Source of the DNA: Lytechinus pictus | Taxonomy: Eukaryota > Echinodermata > Echinoidea > Temnopleuroida > Toxopneustidae | Direction of reading: 5' to 3' | DNA length: 64,000 nucleotides | NCBI RefSeq assembly: GCF_037042905.1 | Contig: NC_087259.1 | Location: 21,486,001 to 21,550,000 of the forward strand | Shown: piece by piece, positions 47,161-60,165 of the stretch | Layout: each line of letters starts with the position of its first letter | Numbering within the stretch: the stretch's first letter is position 1 | The notes under the pieces: generated by a model | What the model was told of the DNA's origin: nothing | The model's input: only the letters and a program-made list of their open reading frames with translations | Databases searched by the model: none | Position numbers and translations under genes: made by a program

Positions 47161-48550
47161 GCTCCCCACCCCGACATTCTTACGCTTTCCCCCTCTTCCT
47201 GTCACTGCAGTAATAAACTCTATTAGCTGATAGCTCCCTAGATGGCAAACTTGATCAGACAATATACATTATCATGATTATTCACCTGGAAACCTACTGT
47301 CTAAAGTTTAAGATTAAATATTCACAGCAAGGTTCTCTTTAATAACGTGTTTCAAGATTGTAGCTTGACATATAACAATACCCCTATTTTTTTAATCAAG
47401 CATTATTTAAAATCCGCCGTCGGTTTGAGGGGGTGGGGGTAAATTACTACTATGACATGCATGAAGAGATGAACGGTCATTCATTATCTTGTAGTACAGT
47501 ACAATTGATAAACAAAGAAGACCCATAATTACGCAGTTCAGTACTAGTAATTTTCAAGTGTGTACATAATTTATTCCAGTTTCATATTCATATTTGAAAA
47601 CAAAGTGCCTGCATTTACTCTGTATCGAGATGCAATAATCAACACTGTACAAACACTTTTCTGACATTGCACGACTTAAAAAGCAACATCATGACTCAAG
47701 AAAATTATCATTCCTAAAAACATGTATTCATTTTGGAGGCTATAGAGAGAGGGCGGGAGACAAGAGAAAGAGAAAAAACAAACAGAAAACATACGTGGGC
47801 ATGTAGGTATCCAGAGGAAAGAGATTAAGAGATATACATAATTATTATTGTGATTAAGACACATCACACACTAGAATACATGTACAGTATATATTATTGA
47901 AAAAACTTTCTCCATCCGGAATGCGCGGGTAAAATGTTTAAAAGTGACGATTTCTTTGTGTCTCTTCATTTTGGTCCAAGTACTAAACAAAATATGCATC
48001 GCTAAAATAATTTCCAGTCATTACATTTCCCAAAGAAAACTATTTTGATTGTTTAAATCAGAAGTGATTAAATTGACAATCGCCAGAATCTAGGTTAGCG
48101 TGAACATTAATCTCAAGTAACTCATGCCTTGATATTTGATAGACATCAATACGAATGAGTGCTAATTCTATTATGCAGAATTAAATGTCATTGCAGATGG
48201 AATAAACACATAATTATATTTTTTAAATGTCATATTGCACGTCATGAGAATTAAACGAACATTGTGTATTTTTCCCAATTTCCATCAATGTGTGGATTTA
48301 TGGATTATTATCACATCATTCACATGTACCACTGCAATGTCTTCTTAATCTACAAGTAAAAAGTGTCATTAAAAAAAAGTGAAAATGAAAACTTGCATGT
48401 CCTTTACCTGTAAATCCACTTCTAATTTCTTCTACAATCTGACCGATTTTCCCCTCGGCTTTTGTGTCGTGTTTCACAATAGTTGTTTACAGCTCATAAT
48501 GTATTCAATGACTCCCGAACGATAACTACCACATCGACACTGATCTGGTA
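47160..48550. other. AT-rich intergenic DNA, nothing recognised
   Basis: No inverted repeat or coding signal seen between OGG1 exon 1 and the sulfotransferase gene in this stretch. Confidence 0.45.
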
Positions 48551-48552
48551 TG

Positions 48553-48699
48553 GGGAGCGTTTCATGAAAGGACGGTTTCTCCGACAAGTCCCATTTATCC
48601 GACAGTCACCATAGTAACAGTGCTTCTCAGCCAATCAAGATCAATGAAAGATGTCAGATTTGACAACTTGTCGGAAAAAATATTGATGAAACGCTCTCC
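48553..48699. mobile_element. MITE with GGGGAGCGTTTCATGAAA ends
   Basis: Left GGAGCGTTTCATGAAAGGAC, right ATTGATGAAACGCTCTCC inverted; inner CCGACAAGT and ACTTGTCGG pair. 147 bp. TTTGCACCT-rich repeats follow (48795-49005). Confidence 0.85.
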
Positions 48700-48794
48700 T
48701 GAATTGAACTAAATTGCTGTATATTATCGACATCACTAAGAGAACTGCGTGTCAGCCGAGTTGGACCTGTGGCCGTCACGATAGAATCAACTTT

Positions 48795-49010
48795 GCACCT
48801 GAAACGTGCAGATCACTATCGCACAGGGAAACTTTGCACCTCTCTTTAAGGTGTAAAGAAGTGCTTTCGTGGTGCAATTCTGCACCTTTTAGAGGCTAAT
48901 TTACAACTTTCAAAGAGGTGCGAGTTGCATCTTTAAAGTCGCACCTTAAATGTGCTCCCAATGTGAAAATGGTCTGCACCTTTTAAGAGGCAAAGTTGAA
49001 CTTAATTTTC
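48795..49010. repeat. Degenerate GCACCT(T/C)T repeat
   Basis: TTTGCACCT, AAGGTGTAAAG, TCTGCACCTTTTAGAGG and related words in both orientations, about six copies. 49010-50517 beyond it holds no recognisable gene apart from the sulfotransferase 3' flank. Confidence 0.5.
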
Positions 49011-50517
49011 TTTTCTTAATGTTCTTAGTGTGCATGGTCGAAGACGAGGACTGAACCCATTAGCATAATAAGATTGTATAATAATTTTACATTGTTTTGT
49101 TCCGTTTATCCCAGGACTATCAAGATATCCAATTACAAATTCAAACCTTTGAATCAATTACAATTAGGCCTACATAACATTGTCTTACGTTCTAAATAAT
49201 TCTAGGCTCCTGTTTCATGAAAATTTTGATCAATCAAATAATGCTAGATCGATGTATAAAATCATACCTCAACAGTATATTAACATGTTTGTAAATGTAT
49301 TTTTAATCTATGAATGAAATAAATGTATATGAATGAACAAGACTATAAATGGAAAGCTTAATTTTGGTCCCAACTTTACATTAATTACTTAAATGAAGTA
49401 GTTTCATTTTTTCTTTTTAGTTTTTATAGTATTTTATTTTTCCTCTAAATATCAACATATCAACACACACTAACAGATGAGTTTGTAGCAAGGTACATAA
49501 ACTTAACAGACTATAGAACATGAGGAAGGTTATGGCCAAAATGTCAGAGAACCTAGTTGTGGTGTCCTAACTTTCATTTAGCTTTCTTGAGTCTCACTGA
49601 CAATACTGATTTTGGTAACTTACATCGGTATATGATTGCAAAGATTCATTGAAAAGAATGTGAGAAAACATCACACTGCCCCGACCAGGAGCCGTTTCCT
49701 ACAAACTTTTCGTAATTTTCTTTAGTTGGTAGACAGTGCAATTTCTCACATTCTTGTTCTATATATACATATCTCATCAGTAGTCTAAACATAATCGACA
49801 TTCCCTCATAACAAAGATATAAGGTCAAATTCAAATATCAACAACGATCGTGATTGATTTAAACCGTGAAGCAATTTCAAGCTGTACTAGAGTTAGTGGC
49901 CAATATTATTCTGCGTGTGATTACTGGACAGTTACAGACAAACACATGCCTTCATATCTCACAATAATGTTAATCAAAATTTGACAAAGTAGTTTACTAT
50001 TATTTTTCATGTCTGTTTCATTCAAGTGCTTGTAAGGAAACAATGGTTTAATTCTAAAACATTTTACATATTACATATGTTCGTAAAATCATGAACAATT
50101 AGAAACAACTTTTTGAAACTATGTGTAAGTATTTCAATGCTGAAACAGCTTCCTGACTCTCAATTATCACACGGTAGAATTATGCCAAATTATCAAAGTA
50201 CAAATCACACCAAGTAATTAAATGACACTTTAAAATGTGACATACATGTAAATGAACATTCAATATGTAATAATTGTGCGTTGTGATTATTTGTGTTAAT
50301 GCAAGAACATCCTTAGCTCTAGTATGATATTTTCGTATCAGGTAACAAAAAAAACGCTCTTAGCATGGAGCTCTGTAATAGCTCTATGCTCTTATATAGC
50401 TTGGCTCTGAGCAGTGCGCTAACATGGTCAGGGTGCTTCTGCGCGAAGCAATGCGTTAAACTGCTCTCGCACCTATACACTCTTGATAAAGCATGGATAC
50501 AAACGCGGTTACAATTA

Positions 50518-52194
50518 TCATAATTCTCGTGGTATATCATCTGGAATAGGTAGGAATAAAGAATGATTTAGGTCGTCCAGCCGAACCCGACTAGACGTCT
50601 TCCTATAACCTAATCGTTCCATAACATCACCACACAATGTCTCAACCTGTGAGGTTTCTTCTGACGTCATGGCCGTTCTCCACTTGAAAGCTGCTTCCGA
50701 AGAGTTTCTATGTGATCCGTAAAGTATGTCGCCTCCTACGACGTTACCTTCCGTATTGTTCGCTACCCATCGTCGTACTTTATCGTCAAGGTACATATTG
50801 AAGTAACGGTAAACGTCTTCAGTGACGCTTAGTGGTGATGCCGCGTAGTCTTCATAGCGGATCAGCTTGTACCGACCTTTAAGCCAATCAGGTTTCTTCT
50901 GTGCTAGTGTGATGGTAGAATCCAACCATTTGCAATACGCTGGAATGGTGTTAAGGAGTGGAAACACATCAGAAGTATCCATGAGACCTAGAATATCCAG
51001 TCTCGTTCCTCGCGTCTTCGGCGCCGGTAACTGGTCGTTGTAGAACGGAAATGGTTTCCTGGCTTGAGCGGTAAGCGGATTAACCGCAGGGTGGTCACGG
51101 AGGACGCGGTGGCGGTAACCGCGTGCAGCTAACCGCCGCTGCATGGAATTACTATCGACGGAGTAGACCTGACGCCGTGAATTCGCTACTCCTCGAGGGT
51201 CTCGTACAAGATGCAATATCTTGACATCCACTTTGTCCTCTTCAATCAGTCTATGTAGCATATTAAGGTCAGCACGGATTGTCTTTATCCCTCTGTACTT
51301 CTTAAACTTTAGGCACTGATGGCGAAGCATGTTTGACGATGCGTGTCTACAGGAATTCGTCATTGCACAGACAGGCTGGATGAGGGTGCTACGGAATCCT
51401 CCCCCGACTGTCCATTTACTGATACTAGAGATAAAGCTAGGTGGAAATTCACAAGAACTGAGTTTTCTTAAGAGGGTACTAGCTGCTGTAGTAAAATGCG
51501 ATTTATGAATAACTCCTCTCTTGCTCCAATCACACACTGCGTGCAGGGGCTCGTAGAGGAATCCTATCGATGGGTTCTGATTAAAGATTTCACCAATCAG
51601 AGTTGAACCTGTGCGCATGCGTCCCATTAAAACAATAAAAACAGGTTTGAAAGTTGTTGGTCTAACATTTTCTTTAGTTCTACGGCTCTTGTTATCAGTC
51701 CTACTATCCAAATTATTCAAACCTACAGGACTAGTCCTTTCAGAAAATATTCTTGAGATATTTGTGACAACTCTTTTCCTTGTACGTTGGCTGGTATGTT
51801 TTAATTGCATTTGGTTCAGCCAGTCTCCATCGGAGCTGTCATATTTCTCTAAAGAATTCAAAGATTTCGACGATGAATTACTAATATCATGAATAATTTT
51901 ACGAATTGGAATGAAATTATCAGTTTCTGTCCTGGCAATTTTCTCCTTACCATACATAGGGGTGAAATAACCTTCCAGAGGCGGACTTGATAAAAAGCGT
52001 GCCGTGTTGCGGGATCGATCCACTATTTTCTGCATTCGTGTCCGAGCTTTGCGTTCACCGGTATTTGCATACATCGTTCCGATGCCGATGCGTGATGTGA
52101 AGCTACCGAAGGCTAATAAAGACGCGAGAGTCAAAGCGAAGAAAGCGATAAAAGGTTTGACCCATTTACGAGTCATGAATTCCCCAAGAGCCAT
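50518..52194 (-). CDS. Carbohydrate 6-O-sulfotransferase, CHST1/CHST3-like, type II Golgi membrane protein
   Basis: Transfers sulfate from PAPS to C6 of Gal, GalNAc or GlcNAc in glycans, in the Golgi lumen. The single open frame starts at ATG 52194; the open frame extends five codons upstream to a TTG, but without an ATG. 558 residues. A short cytoplasmic tail is followed by one hydrophobic segment (about 12-32), then a long Ser/Arg-rich stem to about residue 183. The catalytic domain has the 5'-phosphosulfate loop MGRMRTGSTLIGEIF (190-204), the 3'-phosphate motif LVRDPRGVANSR (329-340) and a C-terminal RYEDYA block. N-glycosylation sequons include NISN-type sites in the stem and NNT, NSS and NHS near the C-terminus. 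Human members run about 390-480 residues, so the stem is long here. An intronless coding exon is usual for this family; 5' UTR exons upstream are possible. The acceptor sugar cannot be told from sequence. Confidence 0.92.
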   Translation of the reverse strand: MALGEFMTRKWVKPFIAFFALTLASLLAFGSFTSRIGIGTMYANTGERKARTRMQKIVDRSRNTARFLSSPPLEGYFTPMYGKEKIARTETDNFIPIRKIIHDISNSSSKSLNSLEKYDSSDGDWLNQMQLKHTSQRTRKRVVTNISRIFSERTSPVGLNNLDSRTDNKSRRTKENVRPTTFKPVFIVLMGRMRTGSTLIGEIFNQNPSIGFLYEPLHAVCDWSKRGVIHKSHFTTAASTLLRKLSSCEFPPSFISSISKWTVGGGFRSTLIQPVCAMTNSCRHASSNMLRHQCLKFKKYRGIKTIRADLNMLHRLIEEDKVDVKILHLVRDPRGVANSRRQVYSVDSNSMQRRLAARGYRHRVLRDHPAVNPLTAQARKPFPFYNDQLPAPKTRGTRLDILGLMDTSDVFPLLNTIPAYCKWLDSTITLAQKKPDWLKGRYKLIRYEDYAASPLSVTEDVYRYFNMYLDDKVRRWVANNTEGNVVGGDILYGSHRNSSEAAFKWRTAMTSEETSQVETLCGDVMERLGYRKTSSRVRLDDLNHSLFLPIPDDIPREL

Positions 52195-53950
52195 ACCGTT
52201 GACAACCAAATCCCCCTAAAGGCTACTTGCCATCCACTTTTTCGGCCACAAATACTTTCGGGAATGTACAAAACAATGCGGAGGCGAAATGGATCTCATA
52301 GTTAGAAGATTACATTACAATATCATTTTCTGAGAACAAAAAAATTGGCCCAGAAAAATAACTCATTCCATTTCAATTGCGAAATCAACTTATAAATAGA
52401 TTGACGTTTTCGATGCTGGCTGAAATAAATTAAGATTCGCTTTTATCCAGAAATCGTCTCCAGTGTATAATATCGTTGGCTTATGCAGTTCGGAATGTTT
52501 GAACACTGTCGATAAAAAACGTAAATATAACCACGTATTTCACTAAAACTTGAGAAGCATCATAAGCGGTAAATCATCTCAAGGTCGTTTAAGCAAGTAT
52601 AACTTTCCCCTGAACTTGAAGGCGTGCTTTCATTGCTATATTGTGGTTGCTTTCATCGCCTCCTGTGATATTAATCTCTTTGATTGGCAATGATGTGGAA
52701 TGGCAGAGAGTTCACCCGCCGAGAGCAGAATTTGGTCCTCCTCTCCGGATACCACCGTCACTAACTCGATGAACAATCAATCACGGGTCATGGGTAACAT
52801 TAACTTTAAACACAGGAGTGAAAGGTTAGCTTAGATTTTAGCTGAGATTGTAATTTCCCCATGTAATCCATCCGTTCATTGCTGCAGGGTGAAATGGATG
52901 TAAAGCAGAAAGAGGAGTGCCCGTTTCGATTCAACACTTTCACCCCTTATAATACACTCAGGCGGTTGTCTAGACGAAATTATACATCCATTTTGCAAAT
53001 CTGCGGGTTGTTTTAAGGGCGACAGAAGAAAATCAATTGCCGATCATGACTCTAGAAAGCACGAGTTAAAATTCAGCGATGCTCAAGCTTTAGATGAATA
53101 ATTCAAACTTTTACAGCAACTCGCTTCAATAACTTCCTAAAGATAAATCTATCCATCTCCCATTGACCAGTGATGTGGCTCAGCCAAACAGACTCGTATA
53201 TGCTTCATAAAACGCGAAGACATTGAAAGGTTGAAATGGTGTTAAATGTTACTTGGTGTGCATGGTGTTGCACAGCCAAAGGCCAACAGGTGGCAGTTAA
53301 CCTCTACCAATTGTGATGCTTGTCAGTACAGTGTCAATGTTTCTATGAACATCATCAGGTCATGCCAATACCCTGGAAGTAGAAAATTAATGTTATGAAT
53401 TCAAGGACTTCAAGAATTAATCTATTCCCATGCAGCATGAATGAACTACATATAAGCGTATGATATTGGAGCTTTGTCTGCTTCTGAAGAAAATATCAGG
53501 GAAAAAACAGATGTATTCAACAAATATCCAGTCAGTTGACTGCACTCTCAATAAGTTTCCATAGTACTGCTTTATTAGCTAGGATTTTGAATGATTTGTA
53601 TATACACAGTCAGGAAATCCAAGGCAATGAGTGAAGTAAATACCAACACAGTCTCTCTGTCTACTTAATCGTTTCCGCTTGTGTTTTTATGATTTCCTTT
53701 TGATATACTGCAACACAGATGAAGCACACATGATGAACAGCGGTCCTCGAAGTCAGAAGGGCAGAGAAAACAGAGGTGGATTGCTTTATACACTCCTATT
53801 ATATATGTAAAATAATATCGCAACTATAAACCTTCGTTGTCATGACCGTCTGCCTTTCCTGTCGCCTTGCTGAATAAAATCTTTAATATCCCGCCTCTAT
53901 CTCAAATAAACCGTCAATACGGAGAACGGCTCTATCCACCCAAGATGATT
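52195..53950. promoter_or_regulatory. 5' flank of the sulfotransferase gene
   Basis: Upstream DNA of the minus-strand sulfotransferase gene. Any promoter and 5' UTR exons should lie here, but no TATA box or initiator can be assigned with confidence. No mobile element with clear ends was seen in it, which is unusual for this window. Confidence 0.3.
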
Positions 53951-54154
53951 TTATTTTGACACCTCCGTCGTGCGTGTATAGGCCTTTATGTATTCATCTG
54001 CTGGCGAAGATAGCTCAGAATGTTGTGACTGTATCGATATGTAGACTGCCAAACGCTTGGTAATCGCATCAGTCTGTTCGTGGCTGACGTACGGGAAACG
54101 CGGGCCTCGAGCCCTCGATTCTATTCCTGCTTTTGACGCATTCAGCAAGGAAGT
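53951..54154 (-). other. Candidate terminal exon, minus strand, next to the one above
   Basis: Follows a very good acceptor (long T tract, GCTCTACAG at 54155). One frame stays open for 67 codons to TAA at 53951 (TSLLNASKAG start), with AATAAA overlapping the stop. The frame that matches the phase of the upstream candidate exon instead ends at 54069. GC content is higher than around it. Which frame is used, if any, cannot be decided by eye. Confidence 0.25.
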
Positions 54155-54561
54155 CTGTAGAGCAGAAACAAAAAAAGGGAGAAGAAATATTCATTAACTA
54201 ACAAGATTATAATCTAACCAACAATCATATCTGACATGGTTCGAATATATTTTAATCTAAAGATTCCCTGGAAAAGGTACGAAATGTGATATTAGATTGA
54301 AGAAGTATTTCGTTTTAACAAAAATAATTAAAATATTTTAGGGCAGATCGCCTCAACACACTGACGGGAAAATATTATCACGATAGAATATATACCTCCT
54401 TTTCACCCTTTCATCCCAGTCAATTATAAAGGGGAGATAAAAATAAATCGAGCAAACGAAATTAAAACCAATTTTCATCATTTATCTTAAATTCATGTTT
54501 TGTGCATTTTCTACGCTACTAAGTGCATGCATGTCTAAAGTAACATGATTTTCATCTTTAC

Positions 54562-54638
54562 CAAACGTTGAGAAGGAGCCGAAAAGCCTGGTCATACACC
54601 TAGCAAACCACTTATAAATCATCACTCCAACACAAAGC
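54562..54638 (-). other. Candidate internal exon of an unidentified minus-strand gene
   Basis: 77 bases between a good acceptor (CTGTATTTTCAG) and a GTAAAG donor, open in only one frame: it begins LCVGVMIYKWFARC, with phase 1 at both ends. It is more coding-like than its AT-rich surroundings. It lies upstream of the sulfotransferase on the same strand but shows no similarity to it. Confidence 0.25.
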
Positions 54639-55003
54639 CTGAAAATACAGAAGCAGTCAGACTGAGATAGCAGCGACGAAAATGAACTTGCCAGATGGCC
54701 ATCTCATTTCATCGTTGATTGCCAAGGAAATTGATAAATGAGAGCCCTTTGAAGGTCTACTTCATGGCAAATTTTGTATTTAGACTGCAATGCATATAGG
54801 TAAGCGAGTTTTGGTGATTGTTGTAGGAAATAAATGGGACTGAAGGGAATACGGGTCACGGAGATCTCGAATGAGATGGAAATTTGTGAAACGAATTCCC
54901 GTCACCAACCCCTACCTTCTAATAAATATTAATGATATTGTCTCGCAACTTTACAGAAACCATCATTGTCCTAATCGGCGCATTGTTATCACGATCGTCA
55001 TCA

Positions 55004-55200
55004 TGCATCTGACAGCCTTCATTATCATCATCAGCAGCATCAGCATCATCATTACATCATCATAATCATTATCATTGACATCGTCATCACCATGAAAGCA
55101 GCAACATCACTAACATTATTATTCTCATCATTATCATCGTCAATATCACCACCGCCATCATCATCACCATCATCATCATCATCATCATCATAATTATCTT
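55004..55200. repeat. (ATC)n-like interrupted microsatellite
   Basis: CATCATCATC-type triplets with interruptions; the acidic ORF on the minus strand (55052-55342) is a product of it. Confidence 0.9.
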
Positions 55201-55354
55201 CAATATCATGACCATACCTTATAGCTGTAAAACTTGTAGTTATACTTATAGAGTTTATTATATTTCCATCCAAAAATGACGAGACTACACCTGCTATACA
55301 AACACGACGAAATACATCTCCCATCCATCTACCTCTATACACGATTAAAACTCA

Positions 55355-55355
55355 T

Positions 55356-55416
<61 letters not shown>

Positions 55417-55443
55417 TCTTCTTTTTCTTCTTTTCTTCTTCTT

Positions 55444-55511
<68 letters not shown>

Positions 55512-55519
55512 TCTTCTAT

Positions 55520-55563
<44 letters not shown>

Positions 55564-55618
55564 TTACTTTTACTACTCCAACTGCTACTACGCCTTCTTC
55601 TTCTACTACTACTAATAT

Positions 55619-55682
<64 letters not shown>

Positions 55683-55800
55683 TCTTCTTCTTCTTCTTCT
55701 AATACTACCACTACTACTATTACTACTACTACTGCTACAAAAACTACTACTACAACCACTACTATTACTACTACTGTTATCATACTGTTGCTACTGCTGC
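55355..55800. repeat. Large (ACT/CTT)n trinucleotide microsatellite
   Basis: About 450 bp of TAC/ACT units with blocks of CTT and TTC interspersed. The poly-Thr/poly-Leu and poly-Val ORFs on both strands are artefacts. Flank 55810-56630 is pyrimidine-rich and empty. Confidence 0.97.
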
Positions 55801-56630
55801 TACTACATTACTAGTATACCCATACAGATGCATACTGTGCATCAAAACATGAACACTAAATAATATTGCCCATAAGTTAACCATGGAGCAGTCGTCAAAA
55901 TAGGCCTACTACTTTCTTTTTCTAAACGACTACTTTACAATTCTGCTGGCTGTAAGTCCTCCCAATAATCGTTTACATGTTCACACATAAGCTCGTCATA
56001 ATAACAGTAAACTATCAAAGTAAAGAGCTAATCCTTTACATGTTCACACATTTATAAGCTCTTCATAAACAATAAATCTATATCACAGAGTTCCATATCT
56101 TCATTAGATTGTGACAGTTGCCTTGATAAATTATTAGCCGCTACTCTCCGCCACCCTTCTCGCTCTTTCTCTTCACATCGACACATATACACACCATCCC
56201 ATACATCCTCCCCTCCCATCTCCCGCGCTCTCGCTCTCTCCCGCCCTTTAAACCCCTTCCCCATCGCCCCTCCTCCTCTCTCCCATATGTCTACATTACC
56301 CCTCTCCTTCATTCCTTTTCCCTCTCATTTCCCCTGGTCTATTTCGCCCACTCGCTCTCACCCCTCTCTTTTTCTCCCCATGTCTCCCACTCTATCATTC
56401 CATCTTTTTCCCCTTCCATTCCAGCAAAACATTTTTGCAGCTCCAATATAGGAGGTGAAAGCTTATAATAAACCACGCATCACAATTGCCATGACAACGT
56501 AATCCCATAGTTTATGCAGTATTTCGATCCTCTATAAACAACATTATAAATTAGTCAAGTATACGCTCCCAAATGCCTTTTAAGGTTTGGCAATATACAA
56601 TGCACAGATGAGGCGTTTAGGTTTGAATTT

Positions 56631-56790
56631 GTGGAGCGTTATGGCCCAGTGGAATAGTTTCCGGACTTTGAAACAGAGGGTTGCAGGTTCGAATCCCATT
56701 CCCAGCCATGGCGTCATTTCCTTCAGCCAGAAATTGATTAAAAAATGAGCTGACCTTACAGGCAGGAAGTTATTTTTCAAAAAGCTGTGG
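56631..56790 (+). mobile_element. tRNA-derived SINE, 3'-truncated copy 4
   Basis: Head TTATGGCCCAGTGGAATAG and B box GGTTCGAATCCCA, then the CATGGCGTCATTTCCTTCAG body as in copy 1; the rest is lost after about 56790. Confidence 0.75.
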
Positions 56791-57367
56791 GCACCGGAAT
56801 CGGTAGACTAGCCGATGTAATAATAGGAGCACCTTGAGGACCTAACATAGGCCGAAACATGATTCACTTTCATTTCAATAAATCATGTTTTCCCGGCTTT
56901 TTTTATTGATCACTGAAGTCAGATTTATTTTCTCTCTGAATAAAAACTCGTCAAATGTCCCGATAACACGTTATTTATCACAATCATGAAATTTAAACTG
57001 TTTTGGTTAACTTTTCTATCAAAAGGACATTTTTATTGGGACACGCTGTATAGGCGTCTTGTCCATTGGTTATCAATGAAAGCTTTTATTTTTGAGAGGT
57101 CCACAATGCACAAGCTAGAAGCCTCTGCTTTTGATGGATCCTTCATTTTTTTTATATTGATAATGTATGACAATTTACTCTTATATGTCATTCGTTTACT
57201 CCTAGAAAAAGATACACCTATACATCTCAAAGTTAAAACAAATACAAAAGTTCAAATTAAACTTTTAGTGAAAAAACATGCCACATTGAAAACGCCACGG
57301 GCGATTACTTGGTATTCGAATAGTCGTTCGTCGTCCTACACGAGTGAATACGAACAGCTTCATGTAC

Positions 57368-60139
57368 TAGTCCAGGATAGGCCCCATAGACAAGGGGTCG
57401 AACCTTGTTTTTTTAGATATACAATGTTTTTTTATGGTTTCTTGTCAATTCGAGGGTGCTGATTCCGAATCTGAATGATGCCACTTTTGTAACCTTGAGC
57501 ATTTTCCGCAAATTGGCAAAATCCAATATGGCCGCCAAAATATGCAAATTACCCATGAAAATCATAAAATTGCCCACACATTAGCTATAAAATGCATGTA
57601 GTTGTTGTGCAGAAGTGAAATACCAATTGGAAAAGCGATATTTGACAAAATATTTATTTTATTGATATTCAAAATGGCCGCCATGACCCCTGTATACTTT
57701 ATTATGTAGAATATGAATGAGGAAAAACAATTTTTTTAAACAAGAGCACTATTATTGCATGTGATTGTGACCTGCGAGTGGACTACTGTCTGAAAACATG
57801 ACTATTAACAAAACTATGTCATTTGTATACTATCTAATGTGATAAATGCTGTATTATGATATTCAAAATGGCTGTCATAGACCCCTCATACTGTGTACAA
57901 TATATAAAAGGGGACAAATAATTTTCACAACCTTTGAATTTGTTTGACTTTAAAATGCCAATAACTGCGAAATATTGGTGTAACACTGTCTGACAACAAG
58001 GATTTTTAACAAAACATATAATTTCCCTTGCAATTTCGGTAATTATGCTGCATGTTGACATTCAAAATGGCTGCCATAGGCCCTATCTGTATTATGAACA
58101 AAGCGAATGAAGAAACTAATTTTCACAAGAGTAAAAACAATAAAATGAATGTAATTGTAATCTACGAGTGAAATATTGTCTAAAAACATGTTTTCTGGCG
58201 AAACATCATTTCCTTTTTCATGCATGAGATAAATGCTGTATTGTAAAATTCAAAATGGCCCCTATGGGCCCTTACAGTATTATCTACAATGTAAATGGGG
58301 ACAAATACTTTTGAAAGAATTAGGATTAGCCTGACTATGAAATCCATATAATTTTGTTGTATAAGGAAAATATTGTTTGATTTTTTTAATGAAACATAAC
58401 ATTTCCTCTCCCATGTAGGTGATAAATACTATATTTTGACTTTCAAAACGGCCGCACAAGCCCCTACAAATTCTGTAACATGCATATAGGGAAACTAATA
58501 ATCACCAGAATGAGAACCAAAATCGCACGTAACTATGTGATGTATAGGTAAAATTTGGTCTTGAACATGATTTTTTACTAAATACATCACATAATGGTTG
58601 AGAAGGTAATAAAGGCCTTACTTTGAAATTCAAAATTGCTGCCATAGCCCAAAGTAGTATGTACATTGTAACTGGGGACAGATCATTTTGACAAAATTTT
58701 TACTATGAAAATGGCTTAATTTTGATGTAAGTGTTAAGTATTGTCTAAACCCAATGATTTCTAACGAAATATATCATAGCTTGTGTCATAAAGGTGATGA
58801 ATGCTGCCTTTTAAAAATGAAAAATTGCCGCCATAGTCCCTTATCTTAATATGTAAACTTTGAATGGGGAAAGATAATTTCCACAAAGAAACATATTGCA
58901 GCCATTTTGAAATTTAAATATAGCATTTATCACCTAAATAACATAAGAAATTATCTATTTGGTTAGAAATCATATTTTCAGACGATATTTCACTCATACA
59001 CGCAACACCATTTAGTCAAGCAAAGCCAAATTCTGTTAAAATTATATGTTCCCATTCATAAAGTACATAATAGGCCTACCGTTAGGGCCTGTAGCGGCCA
59101 TTTTGACTTTCAAAATACAATATTTATCACCTACCTGGCAGAATGAATGATATATCTTGTTAGAAATTATGTTTTCAGACAATATTTTACTCTTAAATCA
59201 CAATTATATGCATGTTATGGTGCTGACTCCTGTGAAAATTGGTTTCCCAGATCGATTGTACATAATACAGTCAATGTCTTTTGGCGGCCATTTTGAAAGT
59301 CAAAATACAATATTTAACCCAAATATGAAACCCGAATAATATATTTCGTTGCAAATTATATTTGAAGACAGTATTCCACTAATTTACCACTAAAAATACG
59401 TTTTAGTGCTCACCTTGTGATTGTTTTTGTCCTCTCTCACATCGTAGATTATAATTTTAGGGCCTTTGGCGGCCATATTAAATATCAAAATACAGGGTTT
59501 ATCACATACATGGCATGTTAAATAATAAATTTCGTTAACAATAATGTTTTTAGTCAGTATTCCACTCGTTTATCTTAACAAAATGCATTTTAGTGCTCAC
59601 TCTTGTGATTTTTTTGTGTCACAATTCACATTGTACATAATAGTGTTAGGGCTTTGGGAGGACATTTTGAATATCAAAATACAGGATTTATCACATAACT
59701 GACATAACAAATGATATATATCGTTAGCAATCATGTTTTCAGACATTGCTTCACTCATAGATCATAATTACTTGCATTTCAGTGCTCAATTTTGTAAAAA
59801 TTAATTTTCCCCATTCATATTGTACAGGGGTCTATGATGGCGGCCATTTTGATATCAAGAAAATAAATATTTTGACAAAATCATTTTTCAGATATTATTT
59901 CACTCCGGCAGCACAATTGCATGTACTTTATAGCCAATGTGTGGACAATTTTATGATTTTCATGGGTAATTTGAATATTTTGGCGGCCATATTGGATTTT
60001 GCCAATTTGCAGAAAATGCTCAAGGTTACACGAGTGGCATCATTCAGATTCGGAATCAGCACCCTCGAATTGACAAAAAACCATCAAAAAACATTGTATA
60101 TATAAAAAAACAAGGTTCGACCCCTTCTATCCTGGACTA
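57368..60139. mobile_element. 2.8-kb foldback element with inverted halves of a 190-bp repeat
   Basis: The outer arms are inverted copies: TAGTCCAGGATAG and AGGGGTCGAACCTTG on the left, CAAGGTTCGACCCCTTC and TATCCTGGACTA on the right, continuing for about 240 bp. Inside, a unit beginning near CAAAATGGC(C/T)GCCAT recurs at 57669, 57863, 58060, 58247, 58441, 58629 and 58817, then in reverse at 58904, 59092, 59283, 59465, 59654 and 59837. The turning point is near 58885. No ORF with family features. Confidence 0.9.
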
Positions 60140-60165
60140 TACCCCACCCCTCCAAATGTCTCCTG

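Noticed and set aside
55276-55863. 195-codon poly-Thr/poly-Leu ORF and the 124-codon poly-Val ORF on the other strand
   Set aside because: Translations of a trinucleotide microsatellite; no start context or splice support.
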